Source of the DNA: Halothiobacillus sp.
Lineage (GTDB): Bacteria; Pseudomonadota; Gammaproteobacteria; Halothiobacillales; Halothiobacillaceae
Length of the DNA: 64,000 nucleotides
Assembly: GCA_023255735.1 (NCBI GenBank)
Contig: JAGDVP010000008.1
Span: 43,798 to 107,797 of the forward strand
Direction of reading: 5' to 3'
Part shown: one piece after another, positions 29,880 to 39,541 of the stretch
Layout of the letters: each line of letters opens with the position of its first letter
Position numbering within the stretch: position 1 is the stretch's first letter
Notes under the pieces: model-generated
What the model was told of the DNA's origin: nothing
Database searches by the model: none
Seen by the model: the letters and a program-made list of their open reading frames with translations, nothing else
Program-made: the position numbers and the translations under genes

Positions 29880-30545
29880 TTAATCTCGACTTGCGCCCAG
29901 CAAATTCAACAAGCTCACGAAGATGTTGTAAATATTAAGGTATAAGCTCACGGTCATCACCAGATAATTATCTTCGCCGCCATTCACCATGCGGCTGGTA
30001 TCAAACAAGATAAACCCGCTCATGAGCAGAATAACCGCCGCAGACAAGGCCATCGATAAGGCAGGCAAATGGAAGAACAAATTACCGAGCATCGCCAGCA
30101 ACACCACAATCAAGCCGACCATTAAAAAACCGCCCATAAACGAAAAATCGCGCCGCGTGGTGAGCGCATAAGCCGATAGCGCCAAGAAAATCGCACCCGT
30201 GCCGCCCAGCGCGGTCATCACGATTTGATCGCCCCCCTCCATGTGCAGGTAGTAGTTAATGGTCGGGCCCAAACCCAGCCCCATCAAGCCAGTAATGGCA
30301 AATACCGTCAGCAAGCCCGCGCTTGAGTTCGCGGTGCGCGGCAGCACAAACCAAATTAAGGCCATTGAACCAAACATGGCCACCAATGAAATCATGTTGG
30401 GCACGCGCAACCACATGGCCACGCCCGCCATCGCAGCACTCCAAACTAAAGTCAGCGACAGCATTAAATACGTATTACGAATCAGCTGGTTGGTGGCAAG
30501 CAACGATTCACTTCGGCCGGTCACGGTGGGATTTTGCAGACTCAT
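29880..30545 (-). CDS. Bax inhibitor-1 / YccA family membrane protein
   Basis: 221 residues with seven predicted membrane helices, among them YLMLSLTLVWSAAMAGVAMWL, AMFGSMALIWFVLP, LLTVFAITGLMGLGLGPTINYYL and AVILLMSGFILFDTSRMVNGGEDNYLVMTVSLYLNIYNIFVSLLNLLG. The C-terminal FDTSRMVNG and SLYLNIYNIF segments are hallmarks of the TMBIM/YccA family, some members of which are pH-sensitive calcium leak channels. YccA also interacts with the FtsH protease in E. coli. It is monocistronic here. Confidence 0.94.
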   Translation of the reverse strand: MSLQNPTVTGRSESLLATNQLIRNTYLMLSLTLVWSAAMAGVAMWLRVPNMISLVAMFGSMALIWFVLPRTANSSAGLLTVFAITGLMGLGLGPTINYYLHMEGGDQIVMTALGGTGAIFLALSAYALTTRRDFSFMGGFLMVGLIVVLLAMLGNLFFHLPALSMALSAAVILLMSGFILFDTSRMVNGGEDNYLVMTVSLYLNIYNIFVSLLNLLGASRD

Positions 30546-30650
30546 GGTGCGCTCCTATAAAAATCGAACATGGTTTTAGGACACAATAGCACACCCTCAA
30601 GTTCAATGAAGCGGCGCGGCAGGTTCAGTTTGGGCTAACATGGCAATCCG

Positions 30651-31532
30651 TTGTTAAAAGGTAGCTTGTTTGTGGCCAAACCCCCGATTGTTGCACGATC
30701 TATTTTAATTACCGGTTGCTCTTCGGGCATTGGCTTGTGCGTGGCGCGCGGCTTGGCTGATCGCGGCCACCGGGTGGTTGCCAGCGTGCGCGATGCTGAT
30801 GATGTTGCCCGCTGGCCGCATCCCGACATTCCCGTGGTTTGGCTGGATTTAAATGATGACGCCTCAATCGACGCGGGGCTTGCCGCCACGCTTAAAGTTA
30901 CGGGCGGTCGCTTGGATGCGCTTTTTAATAATGGCGCGTTTGGCCTGCCCGGCGCGGTGGAGGATTTATCCCGCGATGCCTTGCGCGCCCAATTTGAAAC
31001 CAATGTGTTCGGCTGGCAAGTGCTCACCAATCGGGTGATTCCGCTCATGCGCGCGCAAGGCTTTGGTCGCATCATTCAAAACAGCTCCGTGCTAGGCTTT
31101 GCCGCCCTACCGTTTCGCGGCGCGTACGTGGCCAGTAAATTTGCGTTGGAAGGCTTAAGTGACACCCTGCGCATGGAATTAAAAGGCACAGGCATTGCGG
31201 TCAGCCTGATTGAACCTGGGCCCATCGAATCGCGCTTTCGTGCCAATGCCCAAGCCGCTTTCACCCGGTTTATTCCGCTTGAAACCTCGGTGCATGCCAA
31301 TGCCTATCAAAAGCAACTGGCGCGCTTGAGTAAACCAGGGCCGGCAGCACCCTTTACCCTGCCGCCCGAAGCCGTGCTAAAGCGGGTGATTCACGCACTA
31401 GAATCCCCCCGCCCCCAAGCACGCTATCCGGTTACGGTGCCCACGTATTTGTTTGCCACCTTGCGCCGCCTGCTGCCCACCCGCGCGATGGATTGGGTGC
31501 TTTTGCAAGCCTCGGGCGGAGGGCGGCGCTAA
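30651..31532 (+). CDS. SDR family oxidoreductase
   Basis: Short-chain dehydrogenase/reductase of about 286-293 residues. The cofactor motif ILITGCSSGIGLCVARGLADRGHRVVASVR is at the N-terminus; NNGAFG (NAG-like), the catalytic Ser in QNSSVLGF and YVASKFALEGLSDTLRMEL (YxxxK) follow. The track start is a TTG; a GTG at 30672, preceded by AAAGG at a good distance, is an alternative. The gene ends just before cls, so the two are probably co-transcribed. The substrate is unknown. Confidence 0.9.
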   Translation: MLKGSLFVAKPPIVARSILITGCSSGIGLCVARGLADRGHRVVASVRDADDVARWPHPDIPVVWLDLNDDASIDAGLAATLKVTGGRLDALFNNGAFGLPGAVEDLSRDALRAQFETNVFGWQVLTNRVIPLMRAQGFGRIIQNSSVLGFAALPFRGAYVASKFALEGLSDTLRMELKGTGIAVSLIEPGPIESRFRANAQAAFTRFIPLETSVHANAYQKQLARLSKPGPAAPFTLPPEAVLKRVIHALESPRPQARYPVTVPTYLFATLRRLLPTRAMDWVLLQASGGGRR

Positions 31533-32978
31533 ATGCCGGAGCTCTTCGATTTGCACCACCCGCAATGGGCCGCGCTGTATGTCATCTTTGAGTGGCTGAT
31601 TCGACTCATCGCGCTGTTCGTGGTGCCACTGCGCCGCCCACCGGTGACCGCGACGGCTTGGCTTTTGATGATTTTTTTTCAACCGGTTTTAGGCATTATT
31701 TTTTATCTATTTGTTGGCCGCCCTCGGGCATCAAAAGCGCGGCAAGCCAAAATCGATACGCTTGAAAGAGCTTTGGCACCGAATGTTGCACATTTGCAAC
31801 AACAGCATATTTGGCACCGGCAAACCGCCTTGCCTGAACGCTGGCGCCCGGTGATGCAATTAGCGCAACATTGGCGCGTGTTCCCTGAATTTGGCGGTAA
31901 TTCGGTGACTTTAATCGACACCGTGCCCAGTTTTATCACCCAATTAACCCATGATATAGATGCTGCCCAGCATTCCGTGCATCTGCTTTTTTATATCGCC
32001 GCCCGCGATGCCACCACCGAACCGGTATTTTTAGCTTTGCTGCGCGCGGTCGCCCGCGGGGTGGAGGTGCGCTTATTGGTGGATGATTTTGGGAGCAAAC
32101 AATTTATTCAACCCCTGCTCGAATTGGAACACCAGGGCATTCGCGTTGGGCGCGCTTTTTTGCGCAGCAAACTCCCGCGCCGAGCCGCCCGATTTGATTT
32201 GCGCAACCACCGCAAACTCGGTGTGATTGATGGCGCCATAGGCTTCGCCGGCTCCATGAACCTGATTCGCCCCGATTTCAAACCCCCCATAATTTATGAA
32301 GACATTATGCTGCGCCTGCAAGGGCCGGTCGTGCTGGAATTACAAACCATATTTGCCGGTGATTGGTACATCGAACGCAACGCCCTTTTGACCGGCGCGC
32401 ACTATTTCCCCAACCCAATCGCCACCGGTGATGAGGTGTGCATCGGTTTACCCAGTGGGCCTGAATACCCCGATCCCGTGCAGCAACAGCTCCTCTTGGC
32501 GCTCATTCACGCCAGCATTGAATCCATCCGGCTCGTGACCCCCTATTTTGTGCCCGATGAACCCATGCTGCTGGCACTAAAAACCGCCGCACAACGCGGG
32601 GTAGCGGTGGAGCTGATTTTATCTGAACGGCTCGATCAACGCCTCGTGCAATGGGCGCAAGAATCCTATTACGAAGAACTCTTAGGGGTGGGCGTGGTGA
32701 TTCGTCGTTATGGCGCCGCTTTTTTACACACCAAGTTCGCCCTGTTTGATAACCACATCTCATTGATTGGGAGCGCCAATCTCGATGTGCGCTCCTCGCT
32801 GCTCAATGCCGAGTTGGGCCTGCTTTTTTACGCCCCGCAAACCGCCCACCTATTAAACGACCTGCTCGAACGGTATAGGGAAACCGCGCGCACTCTGAGC
32901 TTAGCGGCTTGGGTTTTACGCAGCCGACACGAGATTTTATTGCAAAACATAGCGCGACTCACCACGCCGCTACTCTAA
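31533..32978 (+). CDS. cls: Cardiolipin synthase
   Basis: Phospholipase-D-superfamily enzyme that joins two phosphatidylglycerols, or PG and PE, into cardiolipin at the inner membrane. 481 residues. Two N-terminal membrane helices (LYVIFEWLIRLIALFVVPL and AWLLMIFFQPVLGIIFYLFVGR) are followed by two PLD motifs, NHRKLGVIDGAIGFAGSMN near residue 230 and HTKFALFDNHISLIGSANLDVRS near residue 403. It begins immediately after the SDR stop codon. A terminator follows. Confidence 0.94.
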   Translation: MPELFDLHHPQWAALYVIFEWLIRLIALFVVPLRRPPVTATAWLLMIFFQPVLGIIFYLFVGRPRASKARQAKIDTLERALAPNVAHLQQQHIWHRQTALPERWRPVMQLAQHWRVFPEFGGNSVTLIDTVPSFITQLTHDIDAAQHSVHLLFYIAARDATTEPVFLALLRAVARGVEVRLLVDDFGSKQFIQPLLELEHQGIRVGRAFLRSKLPRRAARFDLRNHRKLGVIDGAIGFAGSMNLIRPDFKPPIIYEDIMLRLQGPVVLELQTIFAGDWYIERNALLTGAHYFPNPIATGDEVCIGLPSGPEYPDPVQQQLLLALIHASIESIRLVTPYFVPDEPMLLALKTAAQRGVAVELILSERLDQRLVQWAQESYYEELLGVGVVIRRYGAAFLHTKFALFDNHISLIGSANLDVRSSLLNAELGLLFYAPQTAHLLNDLLERYRETARTLSLAAWVLRSRHEILLQNIARLTTPLL

Positions 32979-32990
32979 CCGCCCAAACCA

Positions 32991-33016
32991 AAAAAGAGCC
33001 TTGCGGCTCTTTTTTA
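32991..33016. terminator. Bidirectional terminator between cls and the Sel1 gene
   Basis: AAAAAAGAGCC-ttgc-GGCTCTTTTTT is a compact hairpin with A and T runs on both sides. It lies between convergent genes and can serve both. Confidence 0.9.
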
Positions 33017-33035
33017 TTTATTTCAACTCAAAAAG

Positions 33036-33893
33036 TTAGCGCGAAGCCACTTTCTCATATTCATCCAGCGCCGCGTTGAGCCGGTTTTTCTCACGAATTT
33101 TCGCCGCCAAATTTTGACCCTGCGCAATTTGCGCCTCCGTCATCTTGGGCGATAAATCTTTTATTGCGCCCACGGCCGCCGCATTACCCTGCTCCGCCAA
33201 AGGCCGCAGCAAGCCATACGCCGCCACCAAATCGGGCTTGGGCACGCCGTTACCTTCTAAATACATTAAGCCCAAATTGTATTGAGCCGGGGCGTAGCCT
33301 TGCACGGCAGCCGCGCGATACCATTTAATGGCTTGGGCGTAATCTTGCGTCATGCCGTTACCCGATAAATACATCGACGCTAAATTGCTTTGCGCCCGAT
33401 CGTAGCCCGCATCAGCCGCCAGCCGGAACCACTTAGCCGCCACGTTAAAGTCTTGCTTAACCCCCTCGCCGTTGTAATACATGGTGCCAATTGCAAGCTG
33501 CCCCGGAGCAAAACCTTGGTCGGCCGCTTTTTGGTACCAGCTTAAGCCTTGCACCGCATCTTTCGGCACGCCTTGACCCACGCAATACATATGCCCTAAA
33601 ACATACTGGGCGAACACATCACCTTTTTCCGCCTTCGGCAACCAGCGCCCCAAGCCATCACCGGCATATAAATCTTCGGTTTTCGCTTGCGGCACAGCCA
33701 CTGCCGCCGCGCCGACGGCTGCCGCACCCACCGCCGCCTTTTTAACAGGATGAGTCGATTTTGCCGGGTGTTTGGGTTTCGCTTTTTCAAGCGACTCAGC
33801 GGCATAAGCCATTGATGAAGCCAGGAACAGAGAACCGGCCATTAACCCCGCAAGAACGGCTAATCGCCGCGCACGCAAACTCGCTTTTTTCAT
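33036..33893 (-). CDS. Sel1-repeat protein, probably exported
   Basis: 285 residues. The N-terminal basic stretch and hydrophobic core LAVLAGLMAGSLFLASSMAYA form a likely signal peptide. A low-complexity Ala/Val/Lys linker follows (KHPAKSTHPVKKAAVGAAAVGAAAV). Then come four Sel1-like TPR repeats of about 36 residues, for example AQYVLGHMYCVGQGVPKDAVQGLSWYQKAADQG, AIGTMYYNGEGVKQDFNVAAKWFRLAADAGY and NLASMYLSGNGMTQDYAQAIKWYRAAAVQGY. Such proteins mediate protein contacts in the periplasm; no specific partner is evident. It is convergent with cls and divergent from dnaG. Confidence 0.9.
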   Translation of the reverse strand: MKKASLRARRLAVLAGLMAGSLFLASSMAYAAESLEKAKPKHPAKSTHPVKKAAVGAAAVGAAAVAVPQAKTEDLYAGDGLGRWLPKAEKGDVFAQYVLGHMYCVGQGVPKDAVQGLSWYQKAADQGFAPGQLAIGTMYYNGEGVKQDFNVAAKWFRLAADAGYDRAQSNLASMYLSGNGMTQDYAQAIKWYRAAAVQGYAPAQYNLGLMYLEGNGVPKPDLVAAYGLLRPLAEQGNAAAVGAIKDLSPKMTEAQIAQGQNLAAKIREKNRLNAALDEYEKVASR

Positions 33894-34120
33894 ACAGCAC
33901 CTACATTAAACTGAACGATTATTAACATCTAGTGTGCTTAGTTTGACGGGTTTATCGGCAACACTCAACTCTGAGAACACAAACAACAGATAAAACCTGA
34001 GCTTTGGCTGGCAACTCGCTATTTTATAGTTACTTTTCATGCTACAGCACAGCTCATCCTGCGACAAAATAGCGCGAAACTTTCCCTAATTATTGGGCGC
34101 ATCCCCTACAATGCCATACT

Positions 34121-35800
34121 ATGAGTTTTATCCCCGAAGCATTTATTGATGATGTCTTGGCGCGCACCGATCTCGTCGAGCTCATTCACGCCCAAGTTCC
34201 GCTCAAAAAAAAGGGGCGGGAATACACCGCCTGCTGCCCATTTCATCAGGAAAAAACCCCCTCGTTTTATGTCAACCCCGATAAACAGTTTTATCACTGC
34301 TTTGGCTGCGGCGCACATGGCAATGCCATCAGCTTCCTTATGGATTATGAACACCGGGATTTTCGCGGTGCGATTGAACAGCTGGCCGCCCAAGCGGGCA
34401 TGACGCTGCCAATCACCGAGATCGATCACGCCGCACTAGATGCCAAAGCCCAATGGCATGCGGCCATGGCGCATGCCAACACCCACTACAAAAACCAGCT
34501 ACGCGCCTGTGATGAGGCCATAGACTACCTCAAAGCGCGCGGCGTACAAGGCGAAACCGCCGCCCTCTTTGATCTTGGTTTTGCCCCCAATGGCAACAGC
34601 TTGCTGGCGAGCTGCGCCAATGCCCCGGCTATGCGCACCGCCTTTGAGGAACTGGGGTTAATCATCCCCAAAGACGATGGTGAGCGCTATGACCGGTTTC
34701 GTCGCCGCATCATGTTTCCCATTCGCGATAAGCGCGGCCAAGTCATTGGGTTTGGCGGGCGTATCATCGGCGCGGGTGATCCCAAATACCTAAACTCTCC
34801 TGAGTCTGAGCTGTTCCACAAAGGCCAAAACCTCTACGGCTTGTATGAAGCAAGGCTAGATAATGCCAAGCCACCCCGCCTCATCATTGTTGAAGGCTAT
34901 ATGGATGTCGTGATGCTGGCACAACACGGCATTCGCAATGTGGTTGCCACCATGGGCACCGCCACCACCGATGAGCAAATCCAGCGGCTCTACCGCACCA
35001 GCCCAAGCTTAATTTTTTGTTTTGATGGCGACAACGCCGGTCGCCGCGCCGCCACCCGCGCCCTGCATGCCGCCTTGCCGCATTTAACCGATGGCCGCGA
35101 TTTACGATTTTTATTTCTGCCCGATGGCGAAGACCCAGACAGCTTTGTGCAAACTCATGGCCGCGCCGCCTTCATCGCGCAGGTTGAGCAAGCCAGCCTC
35201 TCGTTCGATAGCCTCATCTTGCAATTACTCGATCAACTCGAACCCGGCAACGATACCGCCAGCCGCGCTAAAAAAACCAAACTCGGCCAGCAATGGTTAG
35301 CCCCCCTGCCCGCCGGCGCGCTCAAAAAAATCACCGAGCGGCGAATTAACGAGCACACCGGCCTGTGGCGTTCAGCCAGCAAATTCACACCCAAAGCGCA
35401 GCCCCCACAGCCCGCCCGCGTAAAGCCCATGACGCTTGATAAAGAAATTTTAATTTTAGCGCTGATACTCAAGCACCCCGATTTATCGTCGATAATTCTT
35501 AAGCCCACCGCTTGGCATAATGAGCACATTCCGGAACGTTTTTTGCACACCGCCCAACAACCGGCCACACACCGCGCGCTCAAAGCTCGTGCGTTTTGGT
35601 CTTCAGAGGAACTTGCACTGGCAGAAGAATGCGACTTTCAAGGCATCAGTGACCCCGATCAAGCCCGGGTTATGCTGGAAGATACCCTCGTGCAACTCAA
35701 GCGCGCCACGAGGGATTCGGCCAGCAAAAGCGGCGCACGCGCTGCGCTTGCGCAATTTATTGCAAGCTATAGAGATCAAACCCCCGCCGTGGGGGATTGA
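34121..35800 (+). CDS. dnaG: DNA primase
   Basis: Makes RNA primers at the replication fork. The 559-residue protein has the CHC2 zinc finger (CPFHQEKTPSFYVNPDKQFYHCFGCGAHGNAISF) at about 40-75. The catalytic core contains RFRRRIMFPIRDKRGQVIGFGGR and the Toprim domain IIVEGYMDVVMLAQHG...MGTATTDEQIQRL...LIFCFDGDNAGRRAA. The C-terminal DnaB-interacting region is shorter and more divergent than in E. coli. It is followed by rpoD, the usual macromolecular synthesis order, but no rpsU lies upstream here. Confidence 0.97.
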   Translation: MSFIPEAFIDDVLARTDLVELIHAQVPLKKKGREYTACCPFHQEKTPSFYVNPDKQFYHCFGCGAHGNAISFLMDYEHRDFRGAIEQLAAQAGMTLPITEIDHAALDAKAQWHAAMAHANTHYKNQLRACDEAIDYLKARGVQGETAALFDLGFAPNGNSLLASCANAPAMRTAFEELGLIIPKDDGERYDRFRRRIMFPIRDKRGQVIGFGGRIIGAGDPKYLNSPESELFHKGQNLYGLYEARLDNAKPPRLIIVEGYMDVVMLAQHGIRNVVATMGTATTDEQIQRLYRTSPSLIFCFDGDNAGRRAATRALHAALPHLTDGRDLRFLFLPDGEDPDSFVQTHGRAAFIAQVEQASLSFDSLILQLLDQLEPGNDTASRAKKTKLGQQWLAPLPAGALKKITERRINEHTGLWRSASKFTPKAQPPQPARVKPMTLDKEILILALILKHPDLSSIILKPTAWHNEHIPERFLHTAQQPATHRALKARAFWSSEELALAEECDFQGISDPDQARVMLEDTLVQLKRATRDSASKSGARAALAQFIASYRDQTPAVGD

Positions 35801-35910
35801 ATCTTGACTCATCGCCTTTATTAATTAATGCAACGATATTGCGGCAAATATTTTTTCAGCCGCTATAATCCTCGGTTCGAAAATTTACGCTAATCAGGTC
35901 AAAGCCGCCC

Positions 35911-37728
35911 ATGTATGAAGATAAGCAGGCCAGCATCAAAACACTCATCGCACACGGCCGCGAGCAGGGTTACCTAACCATTGCGGAAATCAGCGATCAT
36001 TTGCCCGAATCGCTCATCGATGCCGATCAGATAGAAGACATTATCGGCATGATTCAAGAAATGGGCATCACCGTCTCTGAAGTTGCCCCCGATAGCGATG
36101 ATCTTGGCTTAGCCGATGAGGCGCGCGTCTCCAACGATGAAGATGCCACCGAAGAGGCCGTGGCCGTACTCGCCTCGCAAGTCGATGCCGAGTTTGGCCG
36201 TACCACCGACCCGGTGCGCATGTACATGCGCGAAATGGGCACGGTCGATTTACTCAATCGCCAAGGCGAGATTGAAATTGCCAAGCGCATCGAAGAAGGC
36301 TTGCTCGATGTAACCCGCGCGCTAGCGTTTTATCCGCCCACCATCGAAATGCTGCTTGAATCCTACGCCCGCGTTGAAGCCGGCGAGATGCGCCTGCAAG
36401 ATGTGATTGTCGGCATTATCGAGCCCGATATTGAAATCCCCATTGAAGCAGATGAACCCCCGCTGGATATAGTGGATGGCGAAGTCGTCGTGCCCGACGA
36501 CGACGAGGAAGCTGAAGCGGAAGAAGAAGCAGTGGTCGATAACAGCCTAGACCCGGAATTGGTGCGCACCCATCTGCTCGCCATCAAAGAACTGGCTGTG
36601 CATTTAGATGACCGCAAGCCTGAATATCTTGAGCAACTCGCCGATCAGCTGGTTCAGCTCAAACTAAACCCCAATTTTAATGAAAAATTATTGGCACAAA
36701 TTCGCCAAGCCATCGCCCGCATTCGCCTGCTCGAAAAGCAAATCATGCAACAAGCGGTTGAAAAAGGCGGCCTTAAACGCGAAACCTTTATCGAAGCCTT
36801 CCGCAGCCACGAATCCGATATAGGCTGGGTAGAGCTTGCCACCAAAGGCAAGCCCACCGCCAAATTCATCCTCGTACAACCCGAAATCGAGCGGTTACAA
36901 AAGCGCCTCAACACCGTCGCGCGCGATAGCAAACTCACCGTCGCGCAAACCCGTGAAGTGCATCGCCTCATCACGCTGGGCGAGGCCAAAGCCCGCCGCG
37001 CCAAAAAAGAGATGATCGAGGCGAACTTACGTCTTGTCATTTCGATTGCGAAAAAATACACCAACCGCGGCCTGCAATTCTTAGATTTAATCCAAGAAGG
37101 CAATATTGGCCTCATGAAAGCGGTGGACAAATTCGAATATCGGCGCGGTTATAAATTCTCCACCTACGCCACCTGGTGGATTCGCCAAGCCATCACCCGC
37201 TCGATTGCCGATCAGGCGCGCACCATTCGCATCCCCGTGCACATGATCGAGACCATCAACAAGCTCAACCGCATCAGCCGGCAAATGCTGCAAGAAATGG
37301 GGCGCGAACCCTCGCCAGAAGAACTGGCCGTGCGCATGGATTTACCCGAAGATAAAATCCGCAAAGTGCTCAAAATCGCCAAAGAACCCATCTCGATGGA
37401 AACCCCCATCGGCGAAGACGACGATTCCAACTTAGGCGATTTTATCGAAGATCAAAGCGCCATCTCGCCAATGGACTCCGCCACCAACGCCAGCTTGTCG
37501 GAAATTGTGCGCGAGATATTAGCCTCACTCACCCCGCGTGAAGCCAAGGTGCTCATGATGCGCTTTGGCATTGGCATGAACACCGACCACACGCTAGAAG
37601 AAGTCGGTAAGCAATTTGATGTTACCCGCGAACGCATCCGACAAATCGAGGCCAAAGCGTTGCGTAAACTGCGCCACCCCTCACGCTCTGAGCGCTTGCG
37701 TAGCTTTATCGAAATGAATATTGATTAA
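35911..37728 (+). CDS. rpoD: RNA polymerase primary sigma factor sigma-70
   Basis: 605-residue housekeeping sigma factor. Region 1.1 is at the N-terminus, followed by region 1.2 ([32 protein letters not shown]) and a non-conserved acidic insert ([17 protein letters not shown]). Region 2 is [76 protein letters not shown], followed by regions 3 and 4.2 ([24 protein letters not shown]). A TATAAT sits at 35864, about 45 bases before the start, but its -35 partner is poor. The gene is 110 bases after dnaG. Confidence 0.98.
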   Translation: MYEDKQASIKTLIAHGREQGYLTIAEISDHLPESLIDADQIEDIIGMIQEMGITVSEVAPDSDDLGLADEARVSNDEDATEEAVAVLASQVDAEFGRTTDPVRMYMREMGTVDLLNRQGEIEIAKRIEEGLLDVTRALAFYPPTIEMLLESYARVEAGEMRLQDVIVGIIEPDIEIPIEADEPPLDIVDGEVVVPDDDEEAEAEEEAVVDNSLDPELVRTHLLAIKELAVHLDDRKPEYLEQLADQLVQLKLNPNFNEKLLAQIRQAIARIRLLEKQIMQQAVEKGGLKRETFIEAFRSHESDIGWVELATKGKPTAKFILVQPEIERLQKRLNTVARDSKLTVAQTREVHRLITLGEAKARRAKKEMIEANLRLVISIAKKYTNRGLQFLDLIQEGNIGLMKAVDKFEYRRGYKFSTYATWWIRQAITRSIADQARTIRIPVHMIETINKLNRISRQMLQEMGREPSPEELAVRMDLPEDKIRKVLKIAKEPISMETPIGEDDDSNLGDFIEDQSAISPMDSATNASLSEIVREILASLTPREAKVLMMRFGIGMNTDHTLEEVGKQFDVTRERIRQIEAKALRKLRHPSRSERLRSFIEMNID

Positions 37729-37773
37729 ATTTCGGTAAAATACCCAACCGGCGGCACCCGCCGCCCCAAATTC

Positions 37774-37850
37774 GGGCCCATAGCTCAGTTGGTTAGAGCA
37801 GGCGACTCATAATCGCTTGGTCGTAGGTTCAAGTCCTACTGGGCCCACCA
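37774..37850 (+). tRNA. tRNA-Ile2 (CAT, lysidine-modified)
   Basis: GGGCCCATAGCTCAGTTGG, with anticodon loop CTCATAA and encoded CCA, 77 bases. The acceptor arms GGGCCCA and TGGGCCC pair perfectly. The anticodon arm and variable region GGCGACTCATAATCGCTTGGTCG are those of the E. coli isoleucine tRNA read by TilS, which turns CAU into lysidine-AU, and not of a methionine tRNA. Confidence 0.93.
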
Positions 37851-37857
37851 AATACTT

Positions 37858-37890
37858 AAAAATACACGGTTTTTTAGCCGTGTATTTTTT
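37858..37890 (+). terminator. Terminator after tRNA-Ile2
   Basis: AAATACACGG-ttttttag-CCGTGTATTTTTT forms an eight-base stem and ends with a T-run, eight bases after the tRNA. Confidence 0.9.
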
Positions 37891-37959
37891 ATTTGTATGC
37901 ATTCTGCCCTGCGCACAACAAATGGCACTGGCGCACCGCTTGGTGCGCAGTCAATCGGG

Positions 37960-38535
37960 CTAAGTCAAGGCTTGGGTGTTTGCGCGCGAAGGCGCCTCCT
38001 CCTGTCGCCATTGGCCGGGGGCTAAATCACCCAGTGCATAATCGCCGATGCGGATGCGAATCAGGCGTAAGGTCGGATTGCCGACGGCGGCGGTCATGCG
38101 GCGCACTTGGCGGTTGCGGCCTTCAGTAATGGTGAGTTCAAGCCAGCGGGTGGGAATGGCTTGCCGCTGGCGAATCGGCGGGGTGCGCGGCCAAAGCCAA
38201 TCAGGTTCGGGCATTGCCCGCGCCTCGGCTGGGCGGGTTTTGCCGTCTTTAAGCACCACCCCCGCGCGCAGCCTTTGCAGTGCCGCCTCGGTGATTTCAC
38301 CTTCCACTTGCGCTAGGTAGGTTTTAGGTTGTTTAAAATCGGGATGGGCAAGCTTTGCTTGCAAGCGGCCATCGTCGGTGAGCAGCAGCAAGCCTTCGGA
38401 ATCTCGATCAAGGCGGCCGGCGGCATACACCCCCGACAGCACGATAAAATCAGCCAAGGTGCGGGCACTGGAACCTTGCTCCGGCGTGAATTGTGAGAGC
38501 ACATCAAATGGTTTGTTGAAGGCAATAAGCTGCAT
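37960..38535 (-). CDS. rluE: 23S rRNA pseudouridine synthase (RluE type)
   Basis: Isomerises a uridine in 23S rRNA (U2457 in E. coli). From the ATG at 38535, [15 protein letters not shown] sits at residue 6, matching RluE, which lacks an S4 domain. The catalytic loop is [28 protein letters not shown], with the essential Asp in [62 protein letters not shown] matches the family closely. Longer starts at 38565 and 38670 overlap the exonuclease gene. It ends the overlapping gene run from the kinase at 46,098. Confidence 0.93.
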   Translation of the reverse strand: MQLIAFNKPFDVLSQFTPEQGSSARTLADFIVLSGVYAAGRLDRDSEGLLLLTDDGRLQAKLAHPDFKQPKTYLAQVEGEITEAALQRLRAGVVLKDGKTRPAEARAMPEPDWLWPRTPPIRQRQAIPTRWLELTITEGRNRQVRRMTAAVGNPTLRLIRIRIGDYALGDLAPGQWRQEEAPSRANTQALT

Positions 38536-38554
38536 GAGGGGGATGACCGCAAAT

Positions 38555-39541
38555 TTAAGCGGCATGAATCTTGGGTTCTTGCACGCGCGGCAGCCGTTGC
38601 CAGCGGGCAATGCGGTATTCATCAATGCCCGCCGCGCGGAGTAACTCGGGCAACTGTTCACTAATCCCAAGCCAAGGCGCTGGCGTCACCTTAAGCGGCA
38701 GATCGCACACAATGCCGGTGAGTCGACGCGATAGCCGCACCAACGGTTCATGCTCAATCAGGAGTTTTTGCACCCGCGGTGCGCTGCGAAATTTCATGCC
38801 ATAGACGGCGGCTAAATTGGCATAAATGCCATCGAGTGTGCCGTGCTTTTTCAATAAGTTACCGGCTATGCGCGGGCCGATGCCGGGCACGCCGGGAATG
38901 TTATCGGCGGTATCGCCCGTCAAGGCCAGCCAATCGGCTATTTGCTGCGGCTTCACGCCAAAATGGCGTTCCACATCGCCATAGGCCAGTACCATTTGGC
39001 GCATGGGGTTAAACCAGCGGTCATCGGGGCCGAGCAATTGGGCTAAATCTTTATCGCCGGTGATGATGGTAATGGCGCGCGTGCGCCGCCGTAGCTGGGC
39101 AACGAGGGTGCCGATGACATCATCGGCCTCATAGCCTGGGTGGTCGATGGCATACAGCCCTGCGGCCTCTGCCAACGCGCGACAGCGCGGCAATTGCGCG
39201 GTCAGCTCGATGGGTGCGGGCGGGCGATGGCCTTTGTATTGGGCATAAATACTTTGGCGAAACTCGCGGCTGGTGGGCGCATCAAAGGTGCACACAATCA
39301 ACGGGCCGTCCTGCTCATGCGGCACCACGGCAGGCGTTAGGCGCGCATCAAACACCGATTCCAGCAAGCTCAAAAGCGCATCGGCAAAGCCCTGCAGCGC
39401 ACCCACTGGCTGGCCTTGGGCGTCAACCAAGGTTTTATCGCCACCATGCCAAGCGCGCCAAATCTGCGCGTGCGAATCAATCAGCCATGCGCGGCTGGTT
39501 GGGGCGCCTGCAGAAGCCGATATGGGCGCCACCCCAATCAT
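38555..39541 (-). CDS. 5'-3' exonuclease / flap endonuclease family protein (Xni/ExoIX-like)
   Basis: 328 residues of the PolA N-terminal nuclease type, without a polymerase domain. Motifs are [15 protein letters not shown] near residue 20, [35 protein letters not shown] and [36 protein letters not shown], the last being the helix-hairpin-helix. The conserved acidic residues are present. It is longer than E. coli Xni and could act in Okazaki fragment or repair metabolism. Its start overlaps the maeB stop by 4 bases (ATGA). Confidence 0.88.
   Translation of the reverse strand: MIGVAPISASAGAPTSRAWLIDSHAQIWRAWHGGDKTLVDAQGQPVGALQGFADALLSLLESVFDARLTPAVVPHEQDGPLIVCTFDAPTSREFRQSIYAQYKGHRPPAPIELTAQLPRCRALAEAAGLYAIDHPGYEADDVIGTLVAQLRRRTRAITIITGDKDLAQLLGPDDRWFNPMRQMVLAYGDVERHFGVKPQQIADWLALTGDTADNIPGVPGIGPRIAGNLLKKHGTLDGIYANLAAVYGMKFRSAPRVQKLLIEHEPLVRLSRRLTGIVCDLPLKVTPAPWLGISEQLPELLRAAGIDEYRIARWQRLPRVQEPKIHAA

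Noticed and set aside
30635-31075. 146-codon ORF opposite the SDR gene
   Set aside because: It is antisense to a clear dehydrogenase gene. Its composition is that of a shadow frame.
35839-35869. TATAAT with TTGCGG as a rpoD promoter
   Set aside because: The -10 is perfect, but the -35 is weak and the spacer is 19 bases. It is mentioned under rpoD but not listed as a promoter.
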